A stretch of DNA of 35,844 nt from Qipengyuania marisflavi (GCF_005884405.1 NZ_VCAO01000013.1:1-35844), one strand, 5' to 3'; positions 7,541-16,801 are shown, numbered from the stretch's first letter. The notes: generated by a model not told the origin, from the sequence alone. Translations and numbers: made by a program.

Positions 7541-9103
7541 CTAGATCGCCAGCTTGCCATCAACCCGGCGCGGCACCCCGCAGCTGCCTTCGCGCAAGGC
7601 AATTGGCAGCAGCGCTTCCGGCATATCCTGATAGGACACCGGGCGCAGGAAGCGGCCGATTGCCATCGTGCCGACCGATGTGCTGCGTCCGTCGGATGTC
7701 GCGGGGAACGGGCCGCCGTGGACCATCGCATGGGTCACATCGACCCCGGTTGGCCAGCCATTGGCCAGAATGCGCCCGGCAAGCTGCTCCAGGATCGAGA
7801 TGAACTTCTCCGCCTCGGCATGATCGGCCTCGTTCATATGCAGTGTGGCGGTCAACTGGCCCTCTAGCCCCTCCAGAATGCCTGTCATCTGCTCAAGGTC
7901 CGCGCACCGGATGACGATCGAGCTGGGTCCAAAGACCTCAGCGGCAAAGCCCGGTTCGGCGAGAAACTCGTTCCCGCCGACGGTGTAGACCCGCGCGCGC
8001 CCACAAGCGGATGACCCCTCGGCCCCCATGCCGATCAGCTTCGCACCCGGCAGTTTCCCGAGCGCCGCCGTGTGCTCTTCAAACGCGCGGCGTATGCCTG
8101 CGGTCAGCATTGTCTGCGCGGCGACGTCCTTTAGGGTTTCGCCCGCGGCCTGGATAAATCTGTCCAGCGCATCGCCGGCCACTGCCAGGACAATGCCCGG
8201 ATTGGTGCAGAACTGCCCCGCACCGAGCGAGAGCGAGCCGACGTAGGCCTGGCCCAGTTGCTCTGCCGCCTCCTCCAGTCGGCCGGGCATGAGCACGACC
8301 GGATTAATGCTGCTCATCTCGGCATAGACCGGGATCGGCACCGGACGACCGGCGGCGTGTTTCATCAGCGCCAGCCCCCCTGCCCGCGAACCGGTAAAGC
8401 CGACTGCGGCGATGCGCGGATCCTTGACTAACATTTCGCCCAAAGCGTTCGAGGTCCCGTTTACCAGCGAGAATACCCCCGCAGGCAGGCCGCACTCGGC
8501 AACTGCCTCGGCAATGGCTCCGGCGACTAGTTCCGATGTCCCGGGATGCGCCGGATGGCCCTTTACCACCACGCAGCACCCGGCTGCAAAGGCGCTGGCC
8601 GTGTCGCCGCCTGCGACCGAGAACGCGAGTGGAAAGTTGCTCGCCCCGAACACCGCGACTGGGCCCAAGGGGATCATCCGCAATCGCAGGTCCGGCTTTG
8701 GCGGTGTAGTGCCGGTCTGCGCGTGATCGATCCGCAGTTGCTGCCATTCGCCCTGCTCGATCTCGTCCGCGAACAGCCGCAGCTGCCCCACCGTCCGGCC
8801 GCGCTCTCCTTTCAGCCGCGCTTCGGGCAGTCCGCTTTCCTGCATCGCACGCATCGTCAGGGTGTCGCCCAGCGCGTCGATCTTGTCAGCGGCAAGGCGC
8901 AGGAATGCGGCGCGCGCGGCCAGCGCGAGCGAGCCGAAAACTTTCTGCGCATCCCGGGCGGCAAGACAGGCCGCAGCAACATCGTCTGCGGTGGCTTCGG
9001 AGAAATCCGGCTCGAGCGGTTTCCCGGTGGCCGCGTCCGTGGCCCGGAATTTTTGTTCCGACGTCCGGCGCTCGGCACCGATGAAATTGCTACCCACCAA
9101 CAT
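7541..9103 (-). CDS. xylA: Alpha-ketoglutarate semialdehyde (2,5-dioxopentanoate) dehydrogenase
   Basis: A 520-aa aldehyde dehydrogenase of the KGSADH subgroup (xylA in Caulobacter naming, not xylose isomerase). It oxidises 2,5-dioxopentanoate to alpha-ketoglutarate, the last step of the Weimberg pathway, with NAD(P)+. Visible residues are the oxyanion Asn156 in GASNFP, Lys181 in the cofactor site, the general base Glu262, and nucleophile Cys299 in GAGQFCTNPG. The ATG at 9103 has GAGAGG about 6 bases upstream. It is transcribed divergently from the MFS sugar porter, and a perfect 12-bp regulon palindrome lies between them. The other four pathway enzymes are in this window. The family also serves arabinose and glucarate breakdown, but the context points to xylose. 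An IS element ends 5 bp past its stop. Confidence 0.92.
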   Translation of the reverse strand: MLVGSNFIGAERRTSEQKFRATDAATGKPLEPDFSEATADDVAAACLAARDAQKVFGSLALAARAAFLRLAADKIDALGDTLTMRAMQESGLPEARLKGERGRTVGQLRLFADEIEQGEWQQLRIDHAQTGTTPPKPDLRLRMIPLGPVAVFGASNFPLAFSVAGGDTASAFAAGCCVVVKGHPAHPGTSELVAGAIAEAVAECGLPAGVFSLVNGTSNALGEMLVKDPRIAAVGFTGSRAGGLALMKHAAGRPVPIPVYAEMSSINPVVLMPGRLEEAAEQLGQAYVGSLSLGAGQFCTNPGIVLAVAGDALDRFIQAAGETLKDVAAQTMLTAGIRRAFEEHTAALGKLPGAKLIGMGAEGSSACGRARVYTVGGNEFLAEPGFAAEVFGPSSIVIRCADLEQMTGILEGLEGQLTATLHMNEADHAEAEKFISILEQLAGRILANGWPTGVDVTHAMVHGGPFPATSDGRSTSVGTMAIGRFLRPVSYQDMPEALLPIALREGSCGVPRRVDGKLAI

Positions 9104-9170
9104 GGTCTTACCTCTCGATCTTGCGGATTGCCGTGAAAAGCCTGCTTGCTTTCCCGCAGAATTGCCGCAT

Positions 9171-9184
9171 AGGTAGCGCTACCA
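9171..9184. promoter_or_regulatory. Operator 1 of the xylose regulon (LacI-type palindrome)
   Basis: AGGTAGCGCTACCA; its inner 12 bases (9172-9183) are a perfect palindrome. It sits in the divergent region between the KGSADH gene and the MFS porter gene, 68 and 42 bp from their starts. The same motif recurs at four other promoters in the window, and LacI-family regulators typically bind such sites with a central CG. Confidence 0.88.
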
Positions 9185-9225
9185 TAACAACCCGACAAGG
9201 CATTTCGGGCATAAGGGAGAGCGAG

Positions 9226-10641
9226 ATGGGAAGCGCGGGGGGAAGCACGCAGGAACGCACCAATTTGGTGCTGATCATCGCAATCGTGGCGGTCGCGTCT
9301 ATCGGGGGCTTCCTGTTCGGTTTCGACAGCGGGGTGATCAACGGGACGGTCGACGGCCTACGGATCGCATTCAACTCCGACAGTGTCGGAACCGGCTTCA
9401 ATGTCGCCTCCATGCTGCTGGGCTGCGCGATCGGCGCGTTTGTCGCCGGGCGGCTGTCGGATATTATCGGCCGCAAGAAGACACTGATGCTGGCAGCAGT
9501 GTTTTTCATCATCAGCGCCTATGGCTCGGGCATCGCGACTTCCTCGATCGAATTCGTAATTTACCGGATGATCGGCGGCTTCGCAGTGGGCGCGGCGAGC
9601 GTGCTCGCACCCGCCTATATCAGCGAGGTCACGCCGGCCCATTTGCGCGGGCGGCTATCCAGTGTGCAGCAGGTGATGATCATCGTCGGCCTGACCGCGG
9701 CGTTTCTCTCCAACTACTTGCTCGCCGAATATGCGGGCTCCTCGACCAAGCCGTTCTGGCTGGGTTTCGAGGCGTGGCGGTGGATGTTCTGGATTGAACT
9801 GGTCCCCGCGGCGATCTTCCTGGTGGCGCTGCTGTTCATCCCCGAAAGCCCGCGTTTCCTGGTCAGCAAGGGGCGTTCGAAAGAAGCCCTTGCCGTTCTC
9901 GGCAGGCTGTTCGGCAGCGAAGCTGCGGCGCGCAAGGTCGGAGAGATTGAGGCCACGATTTCGGAAGATCACGCTCCGCGCTTGGCGGACCTGATCGACC
10001 GCAATAGCGGCAAGATCCGCACGATCGTGTGGATCGGGATCGGGCTGGCAACCTTCCAGCAGCTCGTCGGCATCAATGTCGTGTTTTATTATGGCGCGGT
10101 GCTGTGGCAGGCAGTCGGCTTCAGCGAATCCGACGCGCTCAAGATCAACGTGCTCAGCGGCACGATCTCGATTGCAACCTGCCTTGCCGCCATCGCCCTG
10201 ATCGACCGCATCGGGCGCAAGCCGCTGCTGCTGATCGGTTCGGTCGGGATGGCCGTGACGCTGGGCGCCATGGCACTGGCCTTCATGAGCGGGGCACTGG
10301 TCGACGGCCAGCTGGTCTTGTCGGACGGAGCTGGCCTGACCGCGCTGGTTGCGGCGAACGCCTATGTTGCGTTCTTCAATTTCAGCTGGGGCCCGGTGAT
10401 GTGGGTGATGCTGGGCGAAATGTTCCCCAACCAGATCCGCGGATCGGGCCTGGCGGTCAGCGGGTTTGCGCAGTGGATGGCGAATTTCGGGATCACCATG
10501 ACCTTCCCGATCATGCTCGCTACGATCGGTCTGACCGGCGCCTATGGCTTCTACGCCCTGAGCGCAGCGATAAGCGTCGTCTTCGTATGGATCATGGTCA
10601 AGGAGACCAAGGGCATGGAACTGGAGGACATGCAGGGCTGA
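9226..10641 (+). CDS. MFS sugar porter, probable D-xylose:H+ symporter
   Basis: A 471-aa, 12-helix major facilitator of the sugar porter family. The ATG at 9226 is preferred over an upstream extension because AAGGGAGAG lies 5-8 bases before it and the first helix follows directly. Family signatures are GRLSDIIGRKK (residues 75-85, loop 2-3), PESPRFLVSKGR before the central loop, QQLVGINVVFYYG in helix 7, DRIGRKPLL in loop 8-9, and a C-terminal KETKGMELE. It would carry free xylose (or a related pentose or hexose) across the inner membrane. It lies downstream of operator 1 and heads an apparent operon with two halogenase-like genes 50 bp downstream. Xylose specificity is inferred from the regulon, not from residues. 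Confidence 0.88.
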   Translation: MGSAGGSTQERTNLVLIIAIVAVASIGGFLFGFDSGVINGTVDGLRIAFNSDSVGTGFNVASMLLGCAIGAFVAGRLSDIIGRKKTLMLAAVFFIISAYGSGIATSSIEFVIYRMIGGFAVGAASVLAPAYISEVTPAHLRGRLSSVQQVMIIVGLTAAFLSNYLLAEYAGSSTKPFWLGFEAWRWMFWIELVPAAIFLVALLFIPESPRFLVSKGRSKEALAVLGRLFGSEAAARKVGEIEATISEDHAPRLADLIDRNSGKIRTIVWIGIGLATFQQLVGINVVFYYGAVLWQAVGFSESDALKINVLSGTISIATCLAAIALIDRIGRKPLLLIGSVGMAVTLGAMALAFMSGALVDGQLVLSDGAGLTALVAANAYVAFFNFSWGPVMWVMLGEMFPNQIRGSGLAVSGFAQWMANFGITMTFPIMLATIGLTGAYGFYALSAAISVVFVWIMVKETKGMELEDMQG

Positions 10642-10691
10642 GCGCACTTGCCATTGGAGTGCCGCGCCAAGCAAGGTAGAAGCTGAGCATC

Positions 10692-12215
10692 ATGCCTGCC
10701 GCATCATCTTCTCCGGTCCGGGTGGTCGTCCTTGGTGGGGGGACCGCCGGCTGGATGACCGCGACCGGGCTGGCAAAGCTGCTGCCCGGCACGGTAGAGG
10801 TCCAGCTGGTCGAAAGCGAGGATATCGGCATCGTCGGGGTGGGCGAAGCCACACTGCCGCATATCCGCGCTTTCGTCGAACGGCTGGGGATCGACGAGGC
10901 AGCCTTCATGAAGGCCACCCATGCGACCTACAAACTGGGCATCAACTTCAGGGATTTCGGCCGGATCGGCGAAAGCTATATCCACCCTTTCGGCAGCTTC
11001 GGCGAGGAAGTGGCAGGGGTCGGCTTCCATCACTGGTGGCTGGAATTGCAGCGCCAGGGCAAGGCAGACCCGATCGGCGAATATTCGCTCGCGGTCGCAG
11101 CGGCGAAGGCCAACCGCTTCGCCCCGCCCGCGCAGGACAACACGCTCGCGTCGACTTACGGCTATGCCTATCAGTTCGATGCGACCCTGTTCGGTCCCTT
11201 CATGCGCGACATCGGCCTCGCCAATGGTGTGACCCGGCACGAAGGTCTGGTTACGTCCGTGGAGCGTGACGGGCCAAGCGGCGACATCGCCTGCTTGGTG
11301 CTGAAGGACGGGCGGCGGATCGAGGGGGATTTGTTTGTCGACTGTTCGGGTTTCCGGTCCATGCTGCTGGGGCAGGAATGCGAAGAGGAATGGGAGGACT
11401 GGACCCACTGGCTCCCCTGCGACCGGGCGGCGGCCATGCCCTGCACGCACGAAACCAGCGACATCCGCCCCTATACCACCGCCACGGCGATGCCCGCAGG
11501 TTGGCGCTGGCAGATCCCGCTGCAGCACCGGATGGGCAATGGCTATGTCTTTTCCAGCGCGCATATCTCCGAAGACGAAGCGTGTCAGGCGATCCGCGAT
11601 GCGGCCGAGGGCGTGCCTCTGGCCGATCCGCGCGTGCTGCGCTTTCGTCCCGGTCGGCGCAAACGCTCCTGGTCGCGCAATGTCATCGGGGTCGGGCTGG
11701 CGAGCGGATTTCTCGAACCGCTTGAATCGACCTCGATCTACCTTGCACAGATGGCGATCACCTATCTGATCGAACTGTTCCCCGAGAGTGGCCGGATCGA
11801 CAAGCGCGACCGGGACGAGTTCAACCGGCTGGTCGATATGGAATACGACCGGGTGCGCGACTTTCTGATCCTGCACTATCACGCGACGCAGCGTGACGAT
11901 TCCGATTTCTGGAACCATGTTCGCACGATGGAAGTGCCCGCCAGCCTGGCCGACAAGCTGGAGCTGTGGCGCAAGGCCGGGCGGATCGAGAAATACTCCG
12001 ACGGCCTGTTCTACGACGCGAGCTGGATTGCAGTGTATGTCGGGCAGGGCCTGCTGCCCGAACGGCACGATCCGCGCCCCGCTCTGGTCGATCCTGCAAG
12101 AGTGGCAAGCGCGCTCGGCACGCTGAAACAGGCAATCGGCAGCGAAGTTGCCGCAATGTCCGGCCATGTCGATTTCCTCGCCCGCGAGGCCGCTCGGCTG
12201 GCGACGCCGGCATGA
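10692..12215 (+). CDS. Tryptophan-halogenase-family flavoprotein 1
   Basis: A 507-aa FAD-dependent halogenase-family protein. It has the N-terminal dinucleotide motif GGGTAGW (15-21) and the conserved Lys81 in THATYKLG, equivalent to the lysine that forms the halogenating species in PrnA/RebH. It also has the halogenase signature WRWQIP (271-276) and Glu345 in EPLEST. The catalytic parts therefore look intact. The natural substrate of this TonB-receptor-linked clade is generally unknown; the free-tryptophan role of PrnA should not be assumed. Such enzymes need reduced FAD from a separate reductase, and none is encoded nearby. The gene follows the sugar porter by 50 bp, and its stop overlaps the next start (ATGA). 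Confidence 0.85.
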   Translation: MPAASSSPVRVVVLGGGTAGWMTATGLAKLLPGTVEVQLVESEDIGIVGVGEATLPHIRAFVERLGIDEAAFMKATHATYKLGINFRDFGRIGESYIHPFGSFGEEVAGVGFHHWWLELQRQGKADPIGEYSLAVAAAKANRFAPPAQDNTLASTYGYAYQFDATLFGPFMRDIGLANGVTRHEGLVTSVERDGPSGDIACLVLKDGRRIEGDLFVDCSGFRSMLLGQECEEEWEDWTHWLPCDRAAAMPCTHETSDIRPYTTATAMPAGWRWQIPLQHRMGNGYVFSSAHISEDEACQAIRDAAEGVPLADPRVLRFRPGRRKRSWSRNVIGVGLASGFLEPLESTSIYLAQMAITYLIELFPESGRIDKRDRDEFNRLVDMEYDRVRDFLILHYHATQRDDSDFWNHVRTMEVPASLADKLELWRKAGRIEKYSDGLFYDASWIAVYVGQGLLPERHDPRPALVDPARVASALGTLKQAIGSEVAAMSGHVDFLAREAARLATPA

Positions 12216-13672
12216 GCGAAGCGCGCGAGCCGTTGAACAGGGTCTGCGTTGCCGGGGGCGGGCAAGTCGGTGTGCTCGCGGCAATCGCGGTCAAGCGCGC
12301 GCTGCCGACCTGCGAAGTGATGGTCCTCGGCCTGCCGCCGGACCCGGTGGATTTCGCCGATCACGCGGCCAGCGCCCTGCCCTTCACCAACAAGCTGCAC
12401 GACCGGCTCGGCATTTCGGAACAGGCCATCATCGCGCGCGCCGGGGGCAGCCACCGGCTCATAACGCGGTACATCGGGTGGGGAGGGCAGGGGCACTATG
12501 GCGCGCTATCCTATGGCGCTGGCGGAGAAGCGGACGCAGCCGCCTTCGCCCGTGAATGGGGCGGCGGTTCGCGCGGTAACAGCGGCGTGCGCCCGGCAGG
12601 ATCGTTGGCCGAAGCCCTTGCTGATGCCGGCCGGTTCCGCGCGCCGCCACCGGGCGAGCAGACCCCGCTGGCCGAGATCGATTATGCGCTGCGGTGGAGC
12701 CCCTCAGCCTATCACGCCCAGCTGATCGGCGAGGCGCAGCGGCTTGGCGTGACCCATATCGAGGGCACCCTTGCCCGCATCGAGCCTGACGGCGTGGGCG
12801 GCATCGCGGCGCTGAACCTAGCCGGTAATACCACCATTGCTGCCGATCTGTTCATCGATTGCAGCGGAGCGCAGGCCCATCTGCTGTCCGCGCTGCCGGA
12901 TCACCGCGCGCAGGATTGGAGCGATGTGCTGCCGCAGCGGCGCTTGCTGTTCGCCCCGCCCGGCGAGCCCCTGTTGGCGCTGGAGGATCGGATCGCGCTG
13001 TTGCCGGAGGGCTGGCTGCTGGAATGTGCCGGGCGCGGCGGCTTGCAGACAGTCCTCTGCACTGCGCCCGATATCGGGGAGGATGCGCTGCTGCGCGCAT
13101 TGGGCACAGCGCCCGTCTATGATGCGCGGTTAGCAGCGGGCCGCGCGCAGGCAGCGTGGATCGGCAATGTGGTTGCCCTGGGCGATGCCGCCACGCGGTT
13201 CGAGCCGCTCGGCTTTTTGCATCTCGACCTCGCGCACCGTATGCTGGCGCTGCTGCTGGAAATCCTGCCGGGGCAGTCGATCGAGCCGCTCGAACGGGCC
13301 GAGTTCAATCGCCGTGCAGGCCTGATGATGGACGGTGTGCGCGATACGCTGGCGGTGCATTACGCCGCGCCGCGCGCCACGCAAGTTTTCGGCAGCACGG
13401 TTCAGCCCGAAGGCGTCACCCGGTCGATCGACCAGTTCACCCGGCGCGGGCGCCTCCCGTTTTGCGAGGAGCATCCGCTGCTGGGGCAGGAGCGGATGTC
13501 ATTGCTGCGCGCGCTCGGCTTTGCCCAGGGAGTTCGGCCGCAGGATCGCACTTCCGGATTCCGGAATGCGGAGGCCGCGCGAAAAGCATTCGAGGCGAAA
13601 ACCAGTGCTGCACTCGCTGATACCGCGCCCTATGGCGAGTGGATGACGGCGCAATTGCAGCCTAGGCGCTAA
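12212..13672 (+). CDS. Degenerate tryptophan-halogenase-family protein (probable pseudo-enzyme)
   Basis: A 486-aa protein starting at the ATG that overlaps the upstream stop. The longer open frame through the upstream gene is rejected. It keeps the FAD-fold outline: AGGGQVGVLAA (14-24), a DLFIDCSG strand and NVVALGDAATRFEPLG. It lacks the halogenase catalytic features: the Lys of the YKLG motif is replaced (SHRLITRYIGW, Arg82), there is no WxWxIP motif, and EPLEST has become EPLGFL without the catalytic Glu. The frame is intact and codon use looks normal, so it is not a decaying gene. It may be a non-catalytic partner of the protein encoded just before it (inference). Its 3' end overlaps the convergent next gene by 11 bp. 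Confidence 0.8.
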   Translation: MSEAREPLNRVCVAGGGQVGVLAAIAVKRALPTCEVMVLGLPPDPVDFADHAASALPFTNKLHDRLGISEQAIIARAGGSHRLITRYIGWGGQGHYGALSYGAGGEADAAAFAREWGGGSRGNSGVRPAGSLAEALADAGRFRAPPPGEQTPLAEIDYALRWSPSAYHAQLIGEAQRLGVTHIEGTLARIEPDGVGGIAALNLAGNTTIAADLFIDCSGAQAHLLSALPDHRAQDWSDVLPQRRLLFAPPGEPLLALEDRIALLPEGWLLECAGRGGLQTVLCTAPDIGEDALLRALGTAPVYDARLAAGRAQAAWIGNVVALGDAATRFEPLGFLHLDLAHRMLALLLEILPGQSIEPLERAEFNRRAGLMMDGVRDTLAVHYAAPRATQVFGSTVQPEGVTRSIDQFTRRGRLPFCEEHPLLGQERMSLLRALGFAQGVRPQDRTSGFRNAEAARKAFEAKTSAALADTAPYGEWMTAQLQPRR

Positions 13673-15197
13673 GCCGCTCTTCCGCAGCAATCGCGCTGCC
13701 ATTGGCGGCGAGGAATTCATCCTGCGACGGCATCTGCCCGACGGTCGATTCGATCACTCCGCGAATATGGGCGAGCCGCTTCACCGTCTCCGCCTCGTCC
13801 AGCATTTGTGCGACCGGGTGGTGACCGCCCGCCTGCACGCCCTGACCGACCATCACCGACAGCCAGCTCGTTTCGGTGAACAGTTCTTCATGCTCGCGGA
13901 TGACCCGGCCTGAGCTCTCGAACATCGCCAGCTTCTCCGCCAGACCCTCGGGCGGATCAAGCGCGCGGCAATAGCGCCAGAACTCGGAATCGTCGCGCTC
14001 GCTGGCGCGGTAATGCAGGACTAGGAAATCGCGGATATCGAGGTATTCCTGCGCGCCTTCGCGGTTGTAGCGGCCAATTTCATGCGGAGTGAAGGCGGTG
14101 GTCGGGAACAGCGTCAGCAGCCGTGCAATGCCTGACTGGACAAGATGGATCGCGGTCGATTCCAGCGGCTCCAGAAACCCGCCCGACAGGCCCAGCGCGA
14201 CCACGTTCTTCTCCCACAGGCGCTCGCGGTGCCCGGCAGTGAACCGCAGCCGATTGGGCTCGGCCAGCGCCTCCCCGTCCAGGCCCTCCAGCAGCAGGCG
14301 GGTCGCCTCGTCCTCATCGATGAAGGCGGACGCATAGACATGGCCATTGCCGATCCGGTGCTGCAGCGGAATACGCCATTGCCACCCGGCAGGCTGCGCG
14401 GTCGACCGGGTCAGCGGCTGGCGGTCCCCCGCAAGGGTGCAGGGCATCGCCACCGCCCGGTCGCAGGGGAGCCATTTCGACCAGTCAGTAAACGGCACGC
14501 CGAGCGTCTGCCCCAGCAGCAGCGACCGGAAGCCCGAGCAATCGAGGAACAGTTCGCCCTCGACGATCTCACCCCCGTCCAGCTGCACTCCGGTGACAAA
14601 CCCGCTCTCCGCGTCCTGCAGAACCTCGACCACCCTGCCCTCGGTCCGCTCGACCCCGCGGGCCTCCGCATGGCGGCGCAGATAGCGGGCATAGCGCGAG
14701 GCATCGAACTGGAAGGCGTAGCCAAGCTTGGCCAATGGAGAGCCGGGCCGTTCGTTCTGGGGCCGAATGAACTTGCCCGCCTTGCCGGCCATTGCGGCAA
14801 TCGAATAGGCATCCAGCTCGCTGCCGTGCCCAAGGTCTCGGGCGCGGAGCCAGAAGTGGTGGAAATCGATCCCCAGCATGTCGAGGCCGTAGCTCCCGAA
14901 GGGGTGGATGTAGCGGTGGCCCTTGCGCGCCCAGTCGACGAATTCGACACCCAGCTTGTAGGTTGCATGGGTCTCCCGGACGAACTCGTTTTCATCGAGA
15001 CCGAGCATGGTGTTGAACGCGATGATCTGCGGGATTGTCGCTTCGCCCACGCCAACTGTGCCAATCGCTTCGCTTTCAATCAGCCGGATCGAGAGATCGG
15101 GCATTGCGCCCATGACCGTGCCGAGCGCGGCCGCGGCCATCCATCCGGCGGTGCCGCCGCCGACGATCACGATATTGCGGATCGGTTCGCCGTTCAT
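13662..15197 (-). CDS. Tryptophan-halogenase-family flavoprotein 3
   Basis: A 511-aa FAD-dependent halogenase-family protein with GGGTAGWM (13-20), the catalytic Lys81 (THATYKLG), WQWRIP (272-277) and Glu346 in EPLEST. All expected catalytic motifs are present. The start overlaps the stop of the upstream gene by 4 bp, so the pair is one transcript. That transcript reads away from the TonB-dependent receptor gene. Overall it resembles halogenase-like proteins 1 and 4 (shared RDD-S/T-E/D-FW segment near residue 420), suggesting duplication within the locus. The halide and substrate are unknown. Confidence 0.85.
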   Translation of the reverse strand: MNGEPIRNIVIVGGGTAGWMAAAALGTVMGAMPDLSIRLIESEAIGTVGVGEATIPQIIAFNTMLGLDENEFVRETHATYKLGVEFVDWARKGHRYIHPFGSYGLDMLGIDFHHFWLRARDLGHGSELDAYSIAAMAGKAGKFIRPQNERPGSPLAKLGYAFQFDASRYARYLRRHAEARGVERTEGRVVEVLQDAESGFVTGVQLDGGEIVEGELFLDCSGFRSLLLGQTLGVPFTDWSKWLPCDRAVAMPCTLAGDRQPLTRSTAQPAGWQWRIPLQHRIGNGHVYASAFIDEDEATRLLLEGLDGEALAEPNRLRFTAGHRERLWEKNVVALGLSGGFLEPLESTAIHLVQSGIARLLTLFPTTAFTPHEIGRYNREGAQEYLDIRDFLVLHYRASERDDSEFWRYCRALDPPEGLAEKLAMFESSGRVIREHEELFTETSWLSVMVGQGVQAGGHHPVAQMLDEAETVKRLAHIRGVIESTVGQMPSQDEFLAANGSAIAAEERLSA

Positions 15198-16732
15198 CCA
15201 GCGCCCTTATGCCACGCGCCTGCCTTCCGCAGAAACTCCTCATGTGTGGGGAGAAGCTCGGCAGTCGAGCGATAGTTCTCGCGCATCTGGCCCATGGCCA
15301 TCGCCACCTTGTGCTTGTCCAGCGTGTCGGCCATCGGGTCGTGCGTTTCCGGCCAGACATTCTGGCCCAGCATCACCGCGACCCAGCTGGGCATGGTGAA
15401 CAGCTCCGCATTCTCGCGGAATACACGCCCGCGCCGCTGCCACTGGTCGATGCGTTTGGCGAGGGTTTCGGGAACTTCCATATTGCGCACATAGCGCCAG
15501 AACTCCGTGTCATCACGCTCGGTCGCCTTGTAATGCAGGATCACGAAGTCGCGCACGTCCTCGTAAAGCTCTCGCATTCCCCGATTGTAATCGTCGCGGT
15601 CGCGCGGATCGATCGGCCAGTCCGGGAACAGCGCGAACAGCCGCGCGATACCGTTCTGGATCAGATGGATGCTGGTCGATTCCAGCGGTTCGAGAAAGCC
15701 CGACGAGAGCCCCAGCGCCACGACATTATGGTTCCACGCCTTGCGCCGCATGCCGGTTGCGAAACGCAGCAGACGCGGTTCGGCCAGCGCTTCCCCCTCA
15801 ACATTGCGCAGCAGAATATCGCGCGCCGCGTCCTCGCTGGTAAAGGCAGAGCTGAACACGTGGCCATTGCCGGTCCGGTGTTGCAGCGGGATGCGCCATT
15901 GCCAGCCCGCGTCGTGGGCCGTGGCGCGGGTAAAGGGATCGGGGCTGCCCGAGCCGCTGGTGGGCAGGGCGAAGGCCCGGTCCATCGGCAGCCACCGGCT
16001 CCAGTCTTCGAACCCGGTTTCCAAACTGTCTTCGATCAACAGCCCGCGAAATCCCGAGCAATCAATGAACAGCTGGCCCTCGACAGTCCGTTCGCCTTCG
16101 AGTTCTACTGCGGTAACATCGCCGCTTTCGGCATCGCCGCGCACGCCCACGATCTTTCCCTCAATCCGGCGCACGCCCTGCTGCTCGGCCAATTTACGCA
16201 GATAGGCGGCGTAAAGGTTCGCGTCGAACTGATAGGCATAGCGGATTTCCGAAACCGGCGGCTTGGCCTTGGCCGAGGGGCGCCCGAACCGGCCCTGAGC
16301 GGCCGCCGCCGAGCTCATCGAAAACTCGCCGATCGACCCGGCAGCCGCACCGCGCAGCGCCCGCTCGCGCAGATAGAGCTGGTGGAACGGGATGCCGTGC
16401 AAATCCTGCCCGTGAAATCCGAACGGGTGGAAATAGCGGTCGCCCTTGCGGCCCCAATTGACGAATTCGATGCCGAGTTTGAACGTCCCTCGCGTCTCCG
16501 AAAGGAATTCGTTCTCCGAAATGCCGAGCATAGAATTGAATTCGCGAATCGGCGGGATCGTCGCCTCGCCCACGCCAACCGTCCCGATGGCATCGGATTC
16601 GATCAGCGTGATCTGCCGCTGGCCATCATTGAAATATCGCGAAAGTGCCGTCGCCGCCATCCAGCCGGCAGTGCCGCCGCCGACGATTACGACATCCCGG
16701 ATGCGCGTGGTGTTACCGTTACCTTTATTCAC
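15194..16732 (-). CDS. Tryptophan-halogenase-family flavoprotein 4
   Basis: A 512-aa halogenase-family flavoprotein if translation starts at GTG 16732. An ATG at 16780 would add 16 residues that do not resemble the family, and neither start has a strong ribosome binding site. Motifs are GGGTAGWMAA (18-27), Lys85 in RGTFKLG, a WQWRIP signature and EPLEST. The catalytic set is complete. It is the first gene of the minus-strand pair, divergent from the TonB-dependent receptor. The regulon palindrome at 16865 lies 132 bp upstream of the GTG, so this pair may share control with the receptor. The substrate is unknown; proteins, peptides or aromatic compounds delivered by the receptor are possibilities (speculation). 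Confidence 0.83.
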   Translation of the reverse strand: MNKGNGNTTRIRDVVIVGGGTAGWMAATALSRYFNDGQRQITLIESDAIGTVGVGEATIPPIREFNSMLGISENEFLSETRGTFKLGIEFVNWGRKGDRYFHPFGFHGQDLHGIPFHQLYLRERALRGAAAGSIGEFSMSSAAAAQGRFGRPSAKAKPPVSEIRYAYQFDANLYAAYLRKLAEQQGVRRIEGKIVGVRGDAESGDVTAVELEGERTVEGQLFIDCSGFRGLLIEDSLETGFEDWSRWLPMDRAFALPTSGSGSPDPFTRATAHDAGWQWRIPLQHRTGNGHVFSSAFTSEDAARDILLRNVEGEALAEPRLLRFATGMRRKAWNHNVVALGLSSGFLEPLESTSIHLIQNGIARLFALFPDWPIDPRDRDDYNRGMRELYEDVRDFVILHYKATERDDTEFWRYVRNMEVPETLAKRIDQWQRRGRVFRENAELFTMPSWVAVMLGQNVWPETHDPMADTLDKHKVAMAMGQMRENYRSTAELLPTHEEFLRKAGAWHKGAG

Positions 16733-16801
16733 AAGCGTGTAACCGAGCCCCCATCCGAAGCATTTGTGCAACAGATTCATCTGTAACTGCGTGGGGGCCC
16801 C

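Noticed and set aside
10704..12284. 526-codon open frame on the minus strand opposite halogenase-like gene 1
   Set aside because: A shadow of a clear halogenase-family gene; the translation is low-complexity in Arg, Gly and Ala with no family signature.
14145..16786. Long plus-strand open frames opposite halogenase-like genes 3 and 4
   Set aside because: Antisense shadows without ribosome binding sites or domains.
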